DNA of 64,000 nucleotides. It comes from Neobacillus notoginsengisoli. Lineage in GTDB: Bacteria; Bacillota; Bacilli; Bacillales; Cytobacillaceae. Position numbers and translations under genes: made by a program. Under the pieces are notes generated by a model that was not told the DNA's origin, did not search any database, and worked only from the letters and a program-made list of their open reading frames with translations. This document shows, piece after piece, positions 15,893-24,007 of the stretch. The stretch spans positions 1 through 64,000 of the forward strand of contig NZ_QWEG01000013.1 of the NCBI RefSeq assembly GCF_003515685.1. The letters run 5' to 3'. Position 1 is the first letter of the stretch. The number at the start of each line of letters is the position of its first letter.

Positions 15893-15932
15893 AAAAAGCC
15901 CGACTCAACTTTAATAAGAGTCAGGCTTTTTT
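15893..15932. terminator. Bidirectional terminator
   Basis: AAAAAGCCCGACTC pairs with GAGTCAGGCTTTTTT across an 11-base loop. It has A/T tracts on both sides and lies between the convergent Gly/Tyr/His-rich gene and glnP, overlapping the glnP stop codon. Confidence 0.85.
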
Positions 15933-16571
15933 CACTTCTAGGCGGCCGGCGATAATGGAAAGCATATAGTTAACCGTAAAATACATGAGTGTAAGAATCA
16001 GAATCATTGGGATGACATAAGAATCTTTTTGTCCATAAATGATTTGCGCGTTGTGAGTCAGTTCCGGCAGCGAAATCACGACAGCCAATGAGGTATCCTT
16101 CAGCAAGGAAATAAATTGGCTGACAATTGGCGGAACCATCCTTCTTAACGCCTGCGGCATGACAATATATCTGATTGTCTGGACATAGCCAAGCCCTGAT
16201 GAACGCGCAGCCTCAATCTGGCCTTTTTCGACTGAATTCAGCCCGCTTCGGATAATCTCCGACAGCATCGCTGATTCAAAAATCGTGAGTGCCACAATCG
16301 CCGCTGTCGTAACAGGCAGCTTCAGCCCAATGTCTGGCAAAGCAAAAAAAGTAAAAAAGATAATTAAGAGCAGAGGCAGGTTCCGAATTGTTTCAACGCC
16401 TACTGCGAGCACTTGTGAAACGACTGGAATCCTGGCATAACGTGCCGTGCCGATGGCTCCGCCAATAATAAAACTTAAAACAATTGATAACGAAGCCACT
16501 AGCAGCGTGACTCCGAAGCCTTGCAAGAGAAACTTAAGATGATCAGGTGAATAAGCCCCTATAAAATCCAT
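15921..16571 (-). CDS. glnP: Polar amino-acid ABC transporter permease (GlnP-like)
   Basis: A 216-residue permease of the His/Glu/Gln/Arg family. It has about five TM helices and the EAA loop EAARSSGLGYVQTIRYIVMPQALRRMVPP typical of PAAT systems. AAGGGGGG precedes its ATG. It is the last gene of a glnQ-glnH-glnM-glnP operon, the same order as in B. subtilis glnQHMP. GlnP and GlnM are expected to form a heterodimeric channel. The substrate could be glutamine or glutamate; the gln name follows synteny rather than proof. Confidence 0.88.
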   Translation of the reverse strand: MDFIGAYSPDHLKFLLQGFGVTLLVASLSIVLSFIIGGAIGTARYARIPVVSQVLAVGVETIRNLPLLLIIFFTFFALPDIGLKLPVTTAAIVALTIFESAMLSEIIRSGLNSVEKGQIEAARSSGLGYVQTIRYIVMPQALRRMVPPIVSQFISLLKDTSLAVVISLPELTHNAQIIYGQKDSYVIPMILILTLMYFTVNYMLSIIAGRLEVKKA

Positions 16572-16583
16572 TTTTGGCCCCCC

Positions 16584-17234
16584 TTAATGGCTTTTCGCCA
16601 TGTGGCGTTCCAAATAGCCGACCCCAAGGCTTAGCGGAATAGTAATAATGAGATAAAACATCGCAACGAAAATATAAACATCAAAGGTGACAAATGTCCT
16701 GGAAGAAATAATGTCTCCCTGATACATCAACTCCATACCGGCGATTACCCCGAGAATGGAAGAATTTTTCACGAGGTTGATAAATTGGTTGCCAAGCGGA
16801 GGGATGACAATTTTAATCGCTTGCGGCAAAATAATTAGCAGCATCGCTTGGTTATACGTAAGGCCTGAAGAACGGGCTGCTTCCATCTGCCCTTTTGGGA
16901 CAGACAATATCCCGGCACGGATGGCCTCCGCAATAAAGGCTGACGTATAAATGGCAAGCGCAATGGTTCCCGCGGTAAATCCGTCGAAATCAATCCCAAT
17001 TGACGCCAGCCCAAAATAGAAAAAGAATGCAATAATCAGCACTGGAATGTTTCTGAAAAATTCCACATACGCTGTGCCAATCCAGTTCAGGAATTTAAAC
17101 GGGGAAATACGGAAAACCGCTATCAGTGTACCGAGAAAAAAGCTCGCGATCAATGCAATTAAACTGACTGCAAGTGTTCTCTTAAACCCATCCATGTACA
17201 AGTCAATGTTTTCTGTTAAAATCGAAAAGTCCAA
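16584..17234 (-). CDS. glnM: Polar amino-acid ABC transporter permease (GlnM-like)
   Basis: A 216-residue PAAT permease with the EAA loop EAARSSGLTYNQAMLLIILPQAIKIVIPP. The frame is open upstream to 17546, but those 104 codons run through a dispersed GC-rich repeat. The TTG at 17234 is preceded by GAGAGGTGAG at a normal distance, and it gives a protein exactly as long as its partner GlnP, so I chose it. It starts 12 bp upstream of glnP. The gap to glnH is 375 bp, unusually long for this operon, because the repeat has been inserted there. Confidence 0.87.
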   Translation of the reverse strand: MDFSILTENIDLYMDGFKRTLAVSLIALIASFFLGTLIAVFRISPFKFLNWIGTAYVEFFRNIPVLIIAFFFYFGLASIGIDFDGFTAGTIALAIYTSAFIAEAIRAGILSVPKGQMEAARSSGLTYNQAMLLIILPQAIKIVIPPLGNQFINLVKNSSILGVIAGMELMYQGDIISSRTFVTFDVYIFVAMFYLIITIPLSLGVGYLERHMAKSH

Positions 17235-17327
17235 CAGCCTCACCTCTCTTGCTATTGCCAACGGCAGCATAAAAGCACAAGTTTCTATATAGGTTGAACT
17301 AGATATTTTCTTTTCAAGGTGAATCTT

Positions 17328-17518
17328 GGTTGATTTAAGCTTCAGGCACTTCGCTTTCCGCGGGGCGTCAGTGGAGCCTCCTCGGCGCTTTGGCGCCTGT
17401 GGGGTCTCCACCTTGCCGCCGCATCCCGCAGGACAAACAGCTTCCTCGAATTGGCTATGCACGAAGGAAATGCGATAGCATTTTCGAGGAGTCTTCGTGC
17501 CTTCCGCTTCAATCAACC
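17328..17518. repeat. GC-rich 191-bp dispersed repeat inside the gln operon
   Basis: It begins GGTTGATTTAAGC and ends GCTTCAATCAACC, an imperfect terminal inverted repeat. It contains TTCGCTTTCCGCGGGGCGTC, a GCCTCCTCGGCGC/GGCGCC hairpin and CATCCCGCAGG. This is a MITE-like sequence type common in Bacillaceae intergenic DNA. It lies between glnH and glnM, in the transcribed region of the operon. It has no credible gene of its own. It accounts for most of the 17235-17608 gap. Confidence 0.8.
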
Positions 17519-17608
17519 TGCTTCCTTGGCCAATTTGTAAGTTCAACCTAATATATGATTCAAGTAATCAGGATGAGCCGGGCAGGCCCATCCTGATAGA
17601 CAATTACC

Positions 17609-18433
17609 TTATTGTTCTTTAATCCACTTATTCTTTATTTCATCATATTTGCCAGAATCCTTTACTTTCTTTAGGGCTTCGTTCAGCTTGTCGACCAGTT
17701 CCTTGTTACCTTTTTTAACAGCAATTCCATAAGGCTCTTCTGTGAAAGTTCCGCCAACAAGACCGAATGATGGATCCTCGTCGGCCATTCCATATAGAAT
17801 CGAGTCATCCGTCGTCAAAGCATCGCCTTTTCCGGACTTAAGAGCTGTGAACGCTTCTGCATAGTTTTCGAATTCCAGCACTTGTGTTTCAGGGGCTTTC
17901 TCGCGGATGTTGACTGCGGAAGTAGACCCTTTAACAGCCAGAACCTTCGTGCCTTTCTTCAGGTCTTCCAGGCCTTTGATTTTGCTCCCCTTTTTAACGA
18001 GCAAGGATTGGCCGGCTTCGAAATAAACATCAGTGAAGTCCACTTCCTTTTTACGTTCTTCTGAAATTGTCATAGTTGCAATGACAGCGTCAATATCGCC
18101 ATTATTCAGCATAGGAATCCTTGTTTTCGATGTTACTTCCTTGAACTCGACTTTGCTCTCATCGCCAAGGATTTCTTTTGCCAGAGCCTTTGCCAAATCA
18201 ATATCAAAACCTTCCACTTCACCTGAGCTTGGGTTTTTCAGGCCAAATAGCCTTGTATCATGCTTTACCCCAAAAATAAATTTGTCGCGTTTCTCGATTT
18301 GGGCCATGACTCCTTTGTCCTTGCCATCTTTGCTGTCTCCGTTAGCCTTGTCATCCTTTCCTCCGCATGCTGCCAAAAGCAAAACGGCAAACAGAGAAAT
18401 TAGGGACAGTGTAAAAAGCCTTTTCTTCATCAT
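17609..18433 (-). CDS. glnH: Amino-acid ABC transporter substrate-binding lipoprotein (GlnH-like)
   Basis: A 274-residue family-3 solute-binding protein. The lipoprotein signal MMKKRLFTLSLISLFAVLLLAAC has its lipobox Cys at residue 23 and is followed by a charged Lys/Asp linker. The core has the PBPb features: IFGVKHDTRLFG, GEVEGFDIDLAKALAKEIL and AVIATMTISEERKKEVDFTDVYF. Two adjacent ATGs (18433 and 18430) share the AGGAGGG ribosome site. It lies between glnQ and the repeat-disrupted junction to glnM. Glutamine or glutamate is the likely ligand by synteny. Confidence 0.9.
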   Translation of the reverse strand: MMKKRLFTLSLISLFAVLLLAACGGKDDKANGDSKDGKDKGVMAQIEKRDKFIFGVKHDTRLFGLKNPSSGEVEGFDIDLAKALAKEILGDESKVEFKEVTSKTRIPMLNNGDIDAVIATMTISEERKKEVDFTDVYFEAGQSLLVKKGSKIKGLEDLKKGTKVLAVKGSTSAVNIREKAPETQVLEFENYAEAFTALKSGKGDALTTDDSILYGMADEDPSFGLVGGTFTEEPYGIAVKKGNKELVDKLNEALKKVKDSGKYDEIKNKWIKEQ

Positions 18434-18449
18434 TTTCCCTCCTAATTTT

Positions 18450-19178
18450 TTAGTGATTTAATATACGGCTGAGGAATGATTTTGCCCTTTCCTCTTTTGG
18501 ACTGGCAAAAAACTCAGCCGGGACTGCCTCTTCAAGAATTTTTCCTTCATCCATAAAAACAATCCGATCCGCCACTTCGCGGGCAAAGCCCATTTCATGT
18601 GTGACAACGACCATGGTCATTCCTTCTTTTGCAAGGGTTTTCATAACATCGAGCACTTCCCCGATCATTTCTGGATCAAGAGCGGATGTAGGTTCATCGA
18701 AAAGCATAATCTCAGGCTTCATGGCCAGTCCCCTCGCAATGGCTACACGCTGCTGCTGTCCACCTGAAAGCTGTGCCGGATACGAATTCGCCTTGTCGGG
18801 GATGCCGACTTTTTCAAGATATTTCATCGCAGTTTCCTTAGCTTCACTTTGAGATTTCCCAAGAACCTTTATTGGAGCAAGCGTGATATTTTCGAGAACT
18901 GTTTTATGTGGATATAAGTGGAAATGCTGGAAGACCATCCCGATTTCCCGGCGAACCTCATTAATATCTGTTTTCTTGTCGTTCACTCTTATATCTTTTA
19001 CAGTCAGGTTGCCAGTGGTGATTTCTTCGAGCCTGTTAATGCAGCGGAGCATTGTACTCTTCCCCGAGCCCGAAGGACCAATGACGACCACCACTTCCCC
19101 TTTATGTATTTTTAGATTAATATCTTTCAGAACATGAAAATCCCCGAAATATTTATTCACTTTGTCAAAAACAATCAT
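18450..19178 (-). CDS. glnQ: Amino-acid ABC transporter ATP-binding protein (GlnQ-like)
   Basis: A 242-residue ABC ATPase. Walker A is GPSGSGKST, followed by the Q-loop [15 protein letters not shown], the signature [16 protein letters not shown], Walker [15 protein letters not shown] and the switch His in VVTHEMGFA. It belongs to the PAAT class. A start at 19196 is open, but ATG 19178 has AAGGGGG before it and begins with the usual [17 protein letters not shown]. It is the first gene of the operon and powers the GlnM-GlnP channel. Confidence 0.93.
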   Translation of the reverse strand: MIVFDKVNKYFGDFHVLKDINLKIHKGEVVVVIGPSGSGKSTMLRCINRLEEITTGNLTVKDIRVNDKKTDINEVRREIGMVFQHFHLYPHKTVLENITLAPIKVLGKSQSEAKETAMKYLEKVGIPDKANSYPAQLSGGQQQRVAIARGLAMKPEIMLFDEPTSALDPEMIGEVLDVMKTLAKEGMTMVVVTHEMGFAREVADRIVFMDEGKILEEAVPAEFFASPKEERAKSFLSRILNH

Positions 19179-19273
19179 GTTAATTCCCCCTTTCAAGAAA
19201 CTGTCTATCTGTATTAGAATGAGTGAACCGCACCTACTGGTGACTATTATAAATTTTCTGAATTTATTTTTAT

Positions 19274-19303
19274 ATTATAATATACAAAACTTCACCGGGT
19301 CAA
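19274..19303 (-). promoter_or_regulatory. Promoter of the glnQHMP operon
   Basis: On the minus strand TTGACC (19298-19303) and TATAAT (19274-19279) are 18 bp apart, about 95 bp upstream of glnQ. The surroundings are very AT-rich. No clear TnrA box was found. The rest of the 19179-19514 gap shows no ORF. Confidence 0.65.
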
Positions 19304-19514
19304 TTTTAATAATGTAATATTCTTAATATTCTTGTAAGAATTTTTCTGTTTTTCCTTTTATAGTTAATTAGGAGGGGTTTCTTATCCTTTTCCTCTATCG
19401 TGTTTTCTCGCTTCTAGTCGTATTAACAAGAATACTGCAAAATGACGTTTAAAAACTGGTTCAAAAGGAAGATGTACAGTGAAGGTTGAGTCGTTTGCGA
19501 AGAAAGGAGAACTG

Positions 19515-19871
19515 ATGATGCATCTCGAGGATTTTGAAAATGAAAACATCCAAATAAAACTCCGTAATTTCCCCCATGAAATGGTTGGCGACGTGACCGG
19601 CATTTACAAACCCGATGAATGGTATTTGGCCAAACTCGTCAAAAGCGAAAGCATAGGAATTTGGGTTGAGAACCCCTGTTATAAACGGACCATGATACGA
19701 AATGAGGAAGGCAGGGCCATCCCTAAAGAAGAGCAAGTTGAAGAGACGTGTATAACAAACTTGCTGATCCGGTGGGAATTCATCAGCTCAGTCATTACCT
19801 TCCCAGACCAAACCAGAGTGGGCGTTGACAAAAAAGCCCATCTAATCGGCTTCCAACCCGATATAGACTAA
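19515..19871 (+). CDS. Conserved-type hypothetical protein, 118 residues
   Basis: A soluble, acidic protein with no signal peptide or TM helix. The pattern (IQIKLRNFPHEMVGDVTGIYKPDEWYLAKLVKSESIGIWVENP, then FISSVITFPDQ, then LIGFQPDID) suggests a small beta-rich domain, possibly SH3- or barrel-like. I do not recognise a family. The open frame begins at GTG 19479, but AAAGGAG at 19503-19509 points to ATG 19515 or 19518. It stands alone with its own strong terminator. Confidence 0.6.
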   Translation: MMHLEDFENENIQIKLRNFPHEMVGDVTGIYKPDEWYLAKLVKSESIGIWVENPCYKRTMIRNEEGRAIPKEEQVEETCITNLLIRWEFISSVITFPDQTRVGVDKKAHLIGFQPDID

Positions 19872-19915
19872 AAGGGGATTAAAATCCAGATCAATTTATG
19901 TACATCAAAACTGCT

Positions 19916-19957
19916 TGGCCCCCGAGGGGGAATTCCCTTGGGGGCCAGGTTTTTTTC
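19916..19957 (+). terminator. Terminator of the 118-residue ORF
   Basis: TGGCCCCC pairs with GGGGGCCA, with an inner GGGGGAATTCCC hairpin, followed by GGTTTTTTT. It lies between two convergent genes. Confidence 0.85.
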
Positions 19958-19960
19958 CAA

Positions 19961-20935
19961 TTATGGCAGACGGTGCCCTCTTGATGTCACATAAAGGCTG
20001 TACCATTCATCTCTTGTCATGAGGCTAGCCTGGCGGACCGCATCCTGGCAATGTTTGATTCTTTCAGGGTCAGTTGTGCCAATGACCGGCTGGATGTTTG
20101 CAGGATGGCGCATCAGCCAGCCAAGAACAATTGCTTCCCGCGTTGTCCCCTTTTCTTCCGCCAACTTGGCAACGAGAGCGGCCGAAGATTTTTCAGCTTC
20201 AGTCACTGGCTCCATGCCGCCGGAATAAATTCCTTTTGCAAGAGGCGACCATGCCTGGATTTGGATATCGTGAAGCATGCAGTGTTCAAGCAATCCTTCA
20301 GCAAAATGGCTCTCCCTTCCCGCAGGCTGGTTCACATGGACTCCCTGGTCCACCCAGTCTAGCTTTTTCACGCTCATTTCCAGTTGATTTACAACGAGTG
20401 GAGTGCCGATATAAGCTTGGAGCAGTTTCATTTGCCCTGCATTCATATTGGATACGCCAAAGTTTCTAACCTTCCCGGACTCCTTCAACCTTTCGAATGC
20501 CTCAGCAACCTCTTCGGGTTCCATTAATGGATCCGGTCTGTGTAAAAGGAGGATGTCCAAATAATCCGTACCCAACCTGTCAAGAATCCCATCAACGGAT
20601 TGGAGAATATAATCTCTTGAAAAATCATAGCGCCCTGGAATATTGTCCTCTGCAAAGCGGATTCCGCATTTGCTCTGGATGACAATTTGTTCACGTATAT
20701 CGTGATTTTTCTTAAGCCAGTTCCCAAATACCTTTTCGGCTTTACCCCTTGTGTAAATATCTGCGTGGTCAAACATTCTTATTCCCACTTCAAGGGCAGT
20801 TTCAATACCCCGTTCTGCTTTTTTCTCGTCTTCTGCTGTTATGGGACTGTTATCCCAGGCACCCCCAAAGCCCATGCAGCCAAGCACCAGCCTGCTGTCA
20901 GTGATATCCCTTTTGTCTAAAGGCATCTTTCTCAT
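19961..20935 (-). CDS. Aldo/keto reductase (YdhF-like)
   Basis: A 324-residue NADPH-dependent oxidoreductase of the AKR superfamily. The catalytic tetrad is readable: Asp and Tyr in MFDHADIYTRGKAE (about residues 54-60), Lys in IQSKCGI and His in LLLHRPD. The coenzyme-binding tail contains QPVIGTTDPERI. The overall pattern (LGCMGFGGAWDN...) fits the YdhF/oxidoreductase COG4989 group. The start could be 20935 or the ATG three codons later, since both have G-rich upstream sequence. The substrate is unknown. It faces the unknown 118-residue gene convergently. Confidence 0.88.
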   Translation of the reverse strand: MRKMPLDKRDITDSRLVLGCMGFGGAWDNSPITAEDEKKAERGIETALEVGIRMFDHADIYTRGKAEKVFGNWLKKNHDIREQIVIQSKCGIRFAEDNIPGRYDFSRDYILQSVDGILDRLGTDYLDILLLHRPDPLMEPEEVAEAFERLKESGKVRNFGVSNMNAGQMKLLQAYIGTPLVVNQLEMSVKKLDWVDQGVHVNQPAGRESHFAEGLLEHCMLHDIQIQAWSPLAKGIYSGGMEPVTEAEKSSAALVAKLAEEKGTTREAIVLGWLMRHPANIQPVIGTTDPERIKHCQDAVRQASLMTRDEWYSLYVTSRGHRLP

Positions 20936-21012
20936 CCCTACATCCCTGCTTTCTTATTATTTATGTAAATGTTTCTAGCTTGCTGGCAAAAAACATTCAT
21001 TCGCTCATGACA

Positions 21013-21891
21013 TCACGCCTGAGAGGTAAGCGGATGTTTGAATTGCTCCGGCAAAGCGAAGTCATTGCCATATCGTACAAACAATGTCTCACTCTTTATA
21101 ATTGGAGAGCAGGCAACCTGGTGACCAATCTGCCCGGGAGTGAAGTGAAAAATGATCTTTATAGCTCCAGTTCTAGGAATTTTTGAGAGAACGGAAGACA
21201 TGTCCACTTTTGCCATAGTAAGAATATCATAGATTTCCATCTCTTCTCCCTTCTCCCCATATATAACAATGCAATTTTCATCTTCCAGGTAAAAGATTCT
21301 TTCGCGAAAAACACTCAGACAATAGAACATGAGCAGTTCTGCTGTTTCAGTCGTGGCGAACGTGCGGGACACAGGAATTCGTTTCTTTGCAAAATGATAC
21401 AAAAGCTCTCTGTCTCCGCCGTTGTCCATGTCAAGTCTCCGGACACTGCTATCGCCTGCTCCGCCCCCAGCAAAAAATGTAGAGAAAACTGTCTCCCTTG
21501 TCTCATTGAACCCAAATTTCGGATAATACCCTAGAACCGAATCATTAGCAAACAAGTACATTAAATCGTATTTACCTTTAAACTCTCTCAAAACTCTTTC
21601 CATTAACAATCGTGATAACCCTTGTCCCCGGTAATCAGGATGCGTCATGACTGTACCGATTTGTAATCCCTTTCTATATTTCCCCTCCACAATTAAGCCT
21701 ATTTTATTTACAGAAACATTCGAGACCACTTTGTCCCCCGCAATAAACGAGTAGGGATTATACTTATCTGTCCAATAGCCTTTTTCATACCACTCTTCAA
21801 AACTGATTCCAAATACAGACTCCGCAAGCCGGCTGAGGCTCTTCCTTAATACAGGATTTTCCCTGTAATCATTTGCAAATAGCAGTGTCAT
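21013..21891 (-). CDS. GNAT-family N-acetyltransferase
   Basis: A 292-residue protein with a GNAT acetyl-CoA-binding core: VMTHPDYRGQGLSRLLMERVLREF (about residues 85-110), then LFANDSVLGYYPKFGF. An additional C-terminal domain of about 140 residues follows. Frame-internal ATG 21891 is chosen because GGAGGA lies 7 bases before it. The long second domain suggests a two-domain acetyltransferase, not a simple RimI-type enzyme. The acceptor substrate is unknown. Confidence 0.82.
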   Translation of the reverse strand: MTLLFANDYRENPVLRKSLSRLAESVFGISFEEWYEKGYWTDKYNPYSFIAGDKVVSNVSVNKIGLIVEGKYRKGLQIGTVMTHPDYRGQGLSRLLMERVLREFKGKYDLMYLFANDSVLGYYPKFGFNETRETVFSTFFAGGGAGDSSVRRLDMDNGGDRELLYHFAKKRIPVSRTFATTETAELLMFYCLSVFRERIFYLEDENCIVIYGEKGEEMEIYDILTMAKVDMSSVLSKIPRTGAIKIIFHFTPGQIGHQVACSPIIKSETLFVRYGNDFALPEQFKHPLTSQA

Positions 21892-22025
21892 ATCCGGCTC
21901 CTCCAAATATTTATTACCACTCCTTCCATTTTACCCCTTTATCCGATTTCCCACTCCCCCGAGATAGTGTAGTATAAATAAAGAATGCAATTTTATTAGC
22001 TTTATTGTCGGACTGGAGGTAAATA

Positions 22026-22937
22026 ATGAAGACTGTTCTCGAATTAAAAAACGTAACAAAGAAAATTAGGAAGAAAACGATTATAAATAAGCTCAGCTTT
22101 ACTGTCAGGGAAGGTGAAGTGTTCGGGTTCCTAGGCCCAAATGGAGCTGGAAAGACAACGACCATAAGGATGATCGTCGGTCTCATGGATATTACGGCTG
22201 GGGATATTATGATTTGCGGGACAAGCGTAAAGGAGGATTTTGAAAAAGCGATTGGGAATGTCGGCGCAATCGTAGAAAACCCGGAAATGTACAAATTCCT
22301 GTCTGGCTACCAAAACCTCCTGCAATATAGCCGGATGCATGGAGGCATCGCAAAGGACAAAATTGCTGAGGTTGTCAATCTCGTCGGCCTTGCGGACCGC
22401 ATCCATGATAAAGTAAAAACATATTCACTCGGAATGAGGCAGCGGCTTGGCCTTGCCCAGTGCCTTCTACATGATCCGAAAATCCTGATCCTTGATGAAC
22501 CGACGAATGGGCTCGACCCGGCGGGAATCAGGGAAATTCGTGATCACTTGCGAATGCTTACCAGGGAGAAAGGGATGTCGGTGATCGTATCAAGCCACCT
22601 ATTATCCGAAATGGAACTGATGTGTGACCGTATTGCCGTCATTCAAAATGGGGAGCTTATCGATGTCCAGGAAGTTCGGACATTAACAGGTAAAAATAAG
22701 ACGTTTTATTCATTCGAAACAGGGCCGCTGGCTGGCATTGAAGCTTGGCTGCGTGAGAAATGGCACGCGTCTGTCTCCGAGAGCGGCTTTACTGTCAACG
22801 CCAAACGCGAAGACATCCCATCTATTCTGAAAAAAATGGTTGAAGCGGAAATCGATGTTTATGGAATTAAGGCAGAAGCGAAAACACTCGAAGACCGTTT
22901 CCTTGAACTCACATCCGAAATAAGGAGAGCCGATTGA
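22026..22937 (+). CDS. ABC transporter ATP-binding protein, BcrA/YhcH type
   Basis: A 303-residue ATPase with Walker A GPNGAGKTT (about residues 38-46), the signature YSLGMRQRLGLAQ, Walker B KILILDEPTNGLDPAG and H-loop VIVSSHLLSEME. About 85 C-terminal residues extend beyond the nucleotide-binding domain, as in BcrA-type drug-export ATPases. GGAGGT precedes the ATG. Its stop overlaps the start of the permease gene by 4 bp, so both subunits are coupled. A role in antimicrobial resistance or lipid/peptide export is inferred from family only. Confidence 0.88.
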   Translation: MKTVLELKNVTKKIRKKTIINKLSFTVREGEVFGFLGPNGAGKTTTIRMIVGLMDITAGDIMICGTSVKEDFEKAIGNVGAIVENPEMYKFLSGYQNLLQYSRMHGGIAKDKIAEVVNLVGLADRIHDKVKTYSLGMRQRLGLAQCLLHDPKILILDEPTNGLDPAGIREIRDHLRMLTREKGMSVIVSSHLLSEMELMCDRIAVIQNGELIDVQEVRTLTGKNKTFYSFETGPLAGIEAWLREKWHASVSESGFTVNAKREDIPSILKKMVEAEIDVYGIKAEAKTLEDRFLELTSEIRRAD

Positions 22938-23893
22938 TGAAAAACCTGATTACAAATGAATTCGTAAAAATCTTCAGCAGAGCCGGTACCTATGTCATGG
23001 TCGGCATGATCGTCATTTTAGTTATGGGAATGGCCGGGCTTGCAAAATATGAGGAGTATGACAATCCGCCGAAGGAAAATCCGCAATGGAAAACGGAACT
23101 TCAAAAACAGCTTGTTAATGACCGGGCCGCCCTTGACGATTTCGGCATGACGAACGCAAACTTGAGGGCCTTTTACGAAAGGGAAATAGCCATAAAGGAA
23201 TACAGGCTAAAAAAGGATATGGCTCCCCCTGTTGGAACACATGTATGGTCCTTCGTAAATAACTCACAGAATTTCATTAGCTTTGTCGGCCTGTTCACGA
23301 TTGTCATCGCCGCAGGAATAGTCTCCTCCGAATTCTCTTGGGGAACAGTCAAGCTTCTTTTAATCAGGCCAATCAGCCGTCCGAAAATTTTGTTATCTAA
23401 ATATTTGACTGTCCTTCTATTCGGACTCGGTCTATTGGCATTATTATTTGTCTTTTCATTTCTAGCAGGGCTCATTCTTTTCGGATTTTCAGACAGTCCT
23501 TCGCCGCATTTGGTTTTTTCCGACGGTCATGTTTACGAAAGGAGCATGGGCCTTCAGTTGATTGCTGAATATCTGCTTAGTTCGATTGATGTGTTAATGG
23601 TTGCGACGATGGCCTTTATGATTTCGGCTGTTTTCCGGAACAGTTCACTCGCAATTGGCATTTCCTTGTTCCTTCTTTTGACAGGAGGAACATTGACCAT
23701 GCTGCTTGCAGGAAAGTTTGAATGGGCAAAATATTTCCTTTTTGCCAATACCGACTTGACTGTCTATCTTGACGGAACCCCGCTTATTTCCGGAATGACA
23801 CTAGGATTTTCCATCACAATGCTCGTCATTTATTTTACTCTGTTCCAGTTTTTTGCTTTTTGGGTGTTTTCAAAAAGAGATGTTGCCGCATAG
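22934..23893 (+). CDS. ABC-2 type transporter permease (YhcI/BcrB-like)
   Basis: A 319-residue membrane protein. It has one N-terminal TM helix, an external segment of about 75 residues (KYEEYDNPPKENPQWKTELQ...), and then five further TM helices ending in a helix before SKRDVAA. FSWGTVKLLLIRPISRPKILLSKYL is the typical cytoplasmic motif of ABC-2 permeases. It is coupled to the ATPase gene and followed by a strong terminator. Function as in the ATPase entry; the substrate is unknown. Confidence 0.87.
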   Translation: MMKNLITNEFVKIFSRAGTYVMVGMIVILVMGMAGLAKYEEYDNPPKENPQWKTELQKQLVNDRAALDDFGMTNANLRAFYEREIAIKEYRLKKDMAPPVGTHVWSFVNNSQNFISFVGLFTIVIAAGIVSSEFSWGTVKLLLIRPISRPKILLSKYLTVLLFGLGLLALLFVFSFLAGLILFGFSDSPSPHLVFSDGHVYERSMGLQLIAEYLLSSIDVLMVATMAFMISAVFRNSSLAIGISLFLLLTGGTLTMLLAGKFEWAKYFLFANTDLTVYLDGTPLISGMTLGFSITMLVIYFTLFQFFAFWVFSKRDVAA

Positions 23894-23901
23894 AAAATTG
23901 A

Positions 23902-23934
23902 AACCCGAAATGCCAGGGGCGTTTCGGGTTTTTT
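23902..23934 (+). terminator. Terminator of the ABC exporter operon
   Basis: AACCCGAAA pairs with TTTCGGGTT around a GC-rich loop, followed by TTTTTG, 9 bp beyond the permease stop. Confidence 0.9.
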
Positions 23935-24007
23935 GTCGGAAAAATTAGTAAAATTAACCATCCATAACCTTTTGGAATGCTGTATAATTAACATTGGGTG
24001 ATACTTG

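Noticed and set aside
15548-15914. Several ORFs of 100 or more codons on both strands around the Gly/Tyr/His-rich gene
   Set aside because: They arise from low-complexity repeats in other frames; only the 15593 frame has a good ribosome site and a coherent composition.
17235-17546. N-terminal 104 codons of the GlnM frame
   Set aside because: They run through the 191-bp repeat; the TTG at 17234 has the ribosome site and gives the same length as GlnP.
19179-19330. TnrA box upstream of glnQ
   Set aside because: No TGTnAnAwwwTmTnACA match was found, although B. subtilis glnQHMP is TnrA-controlled.
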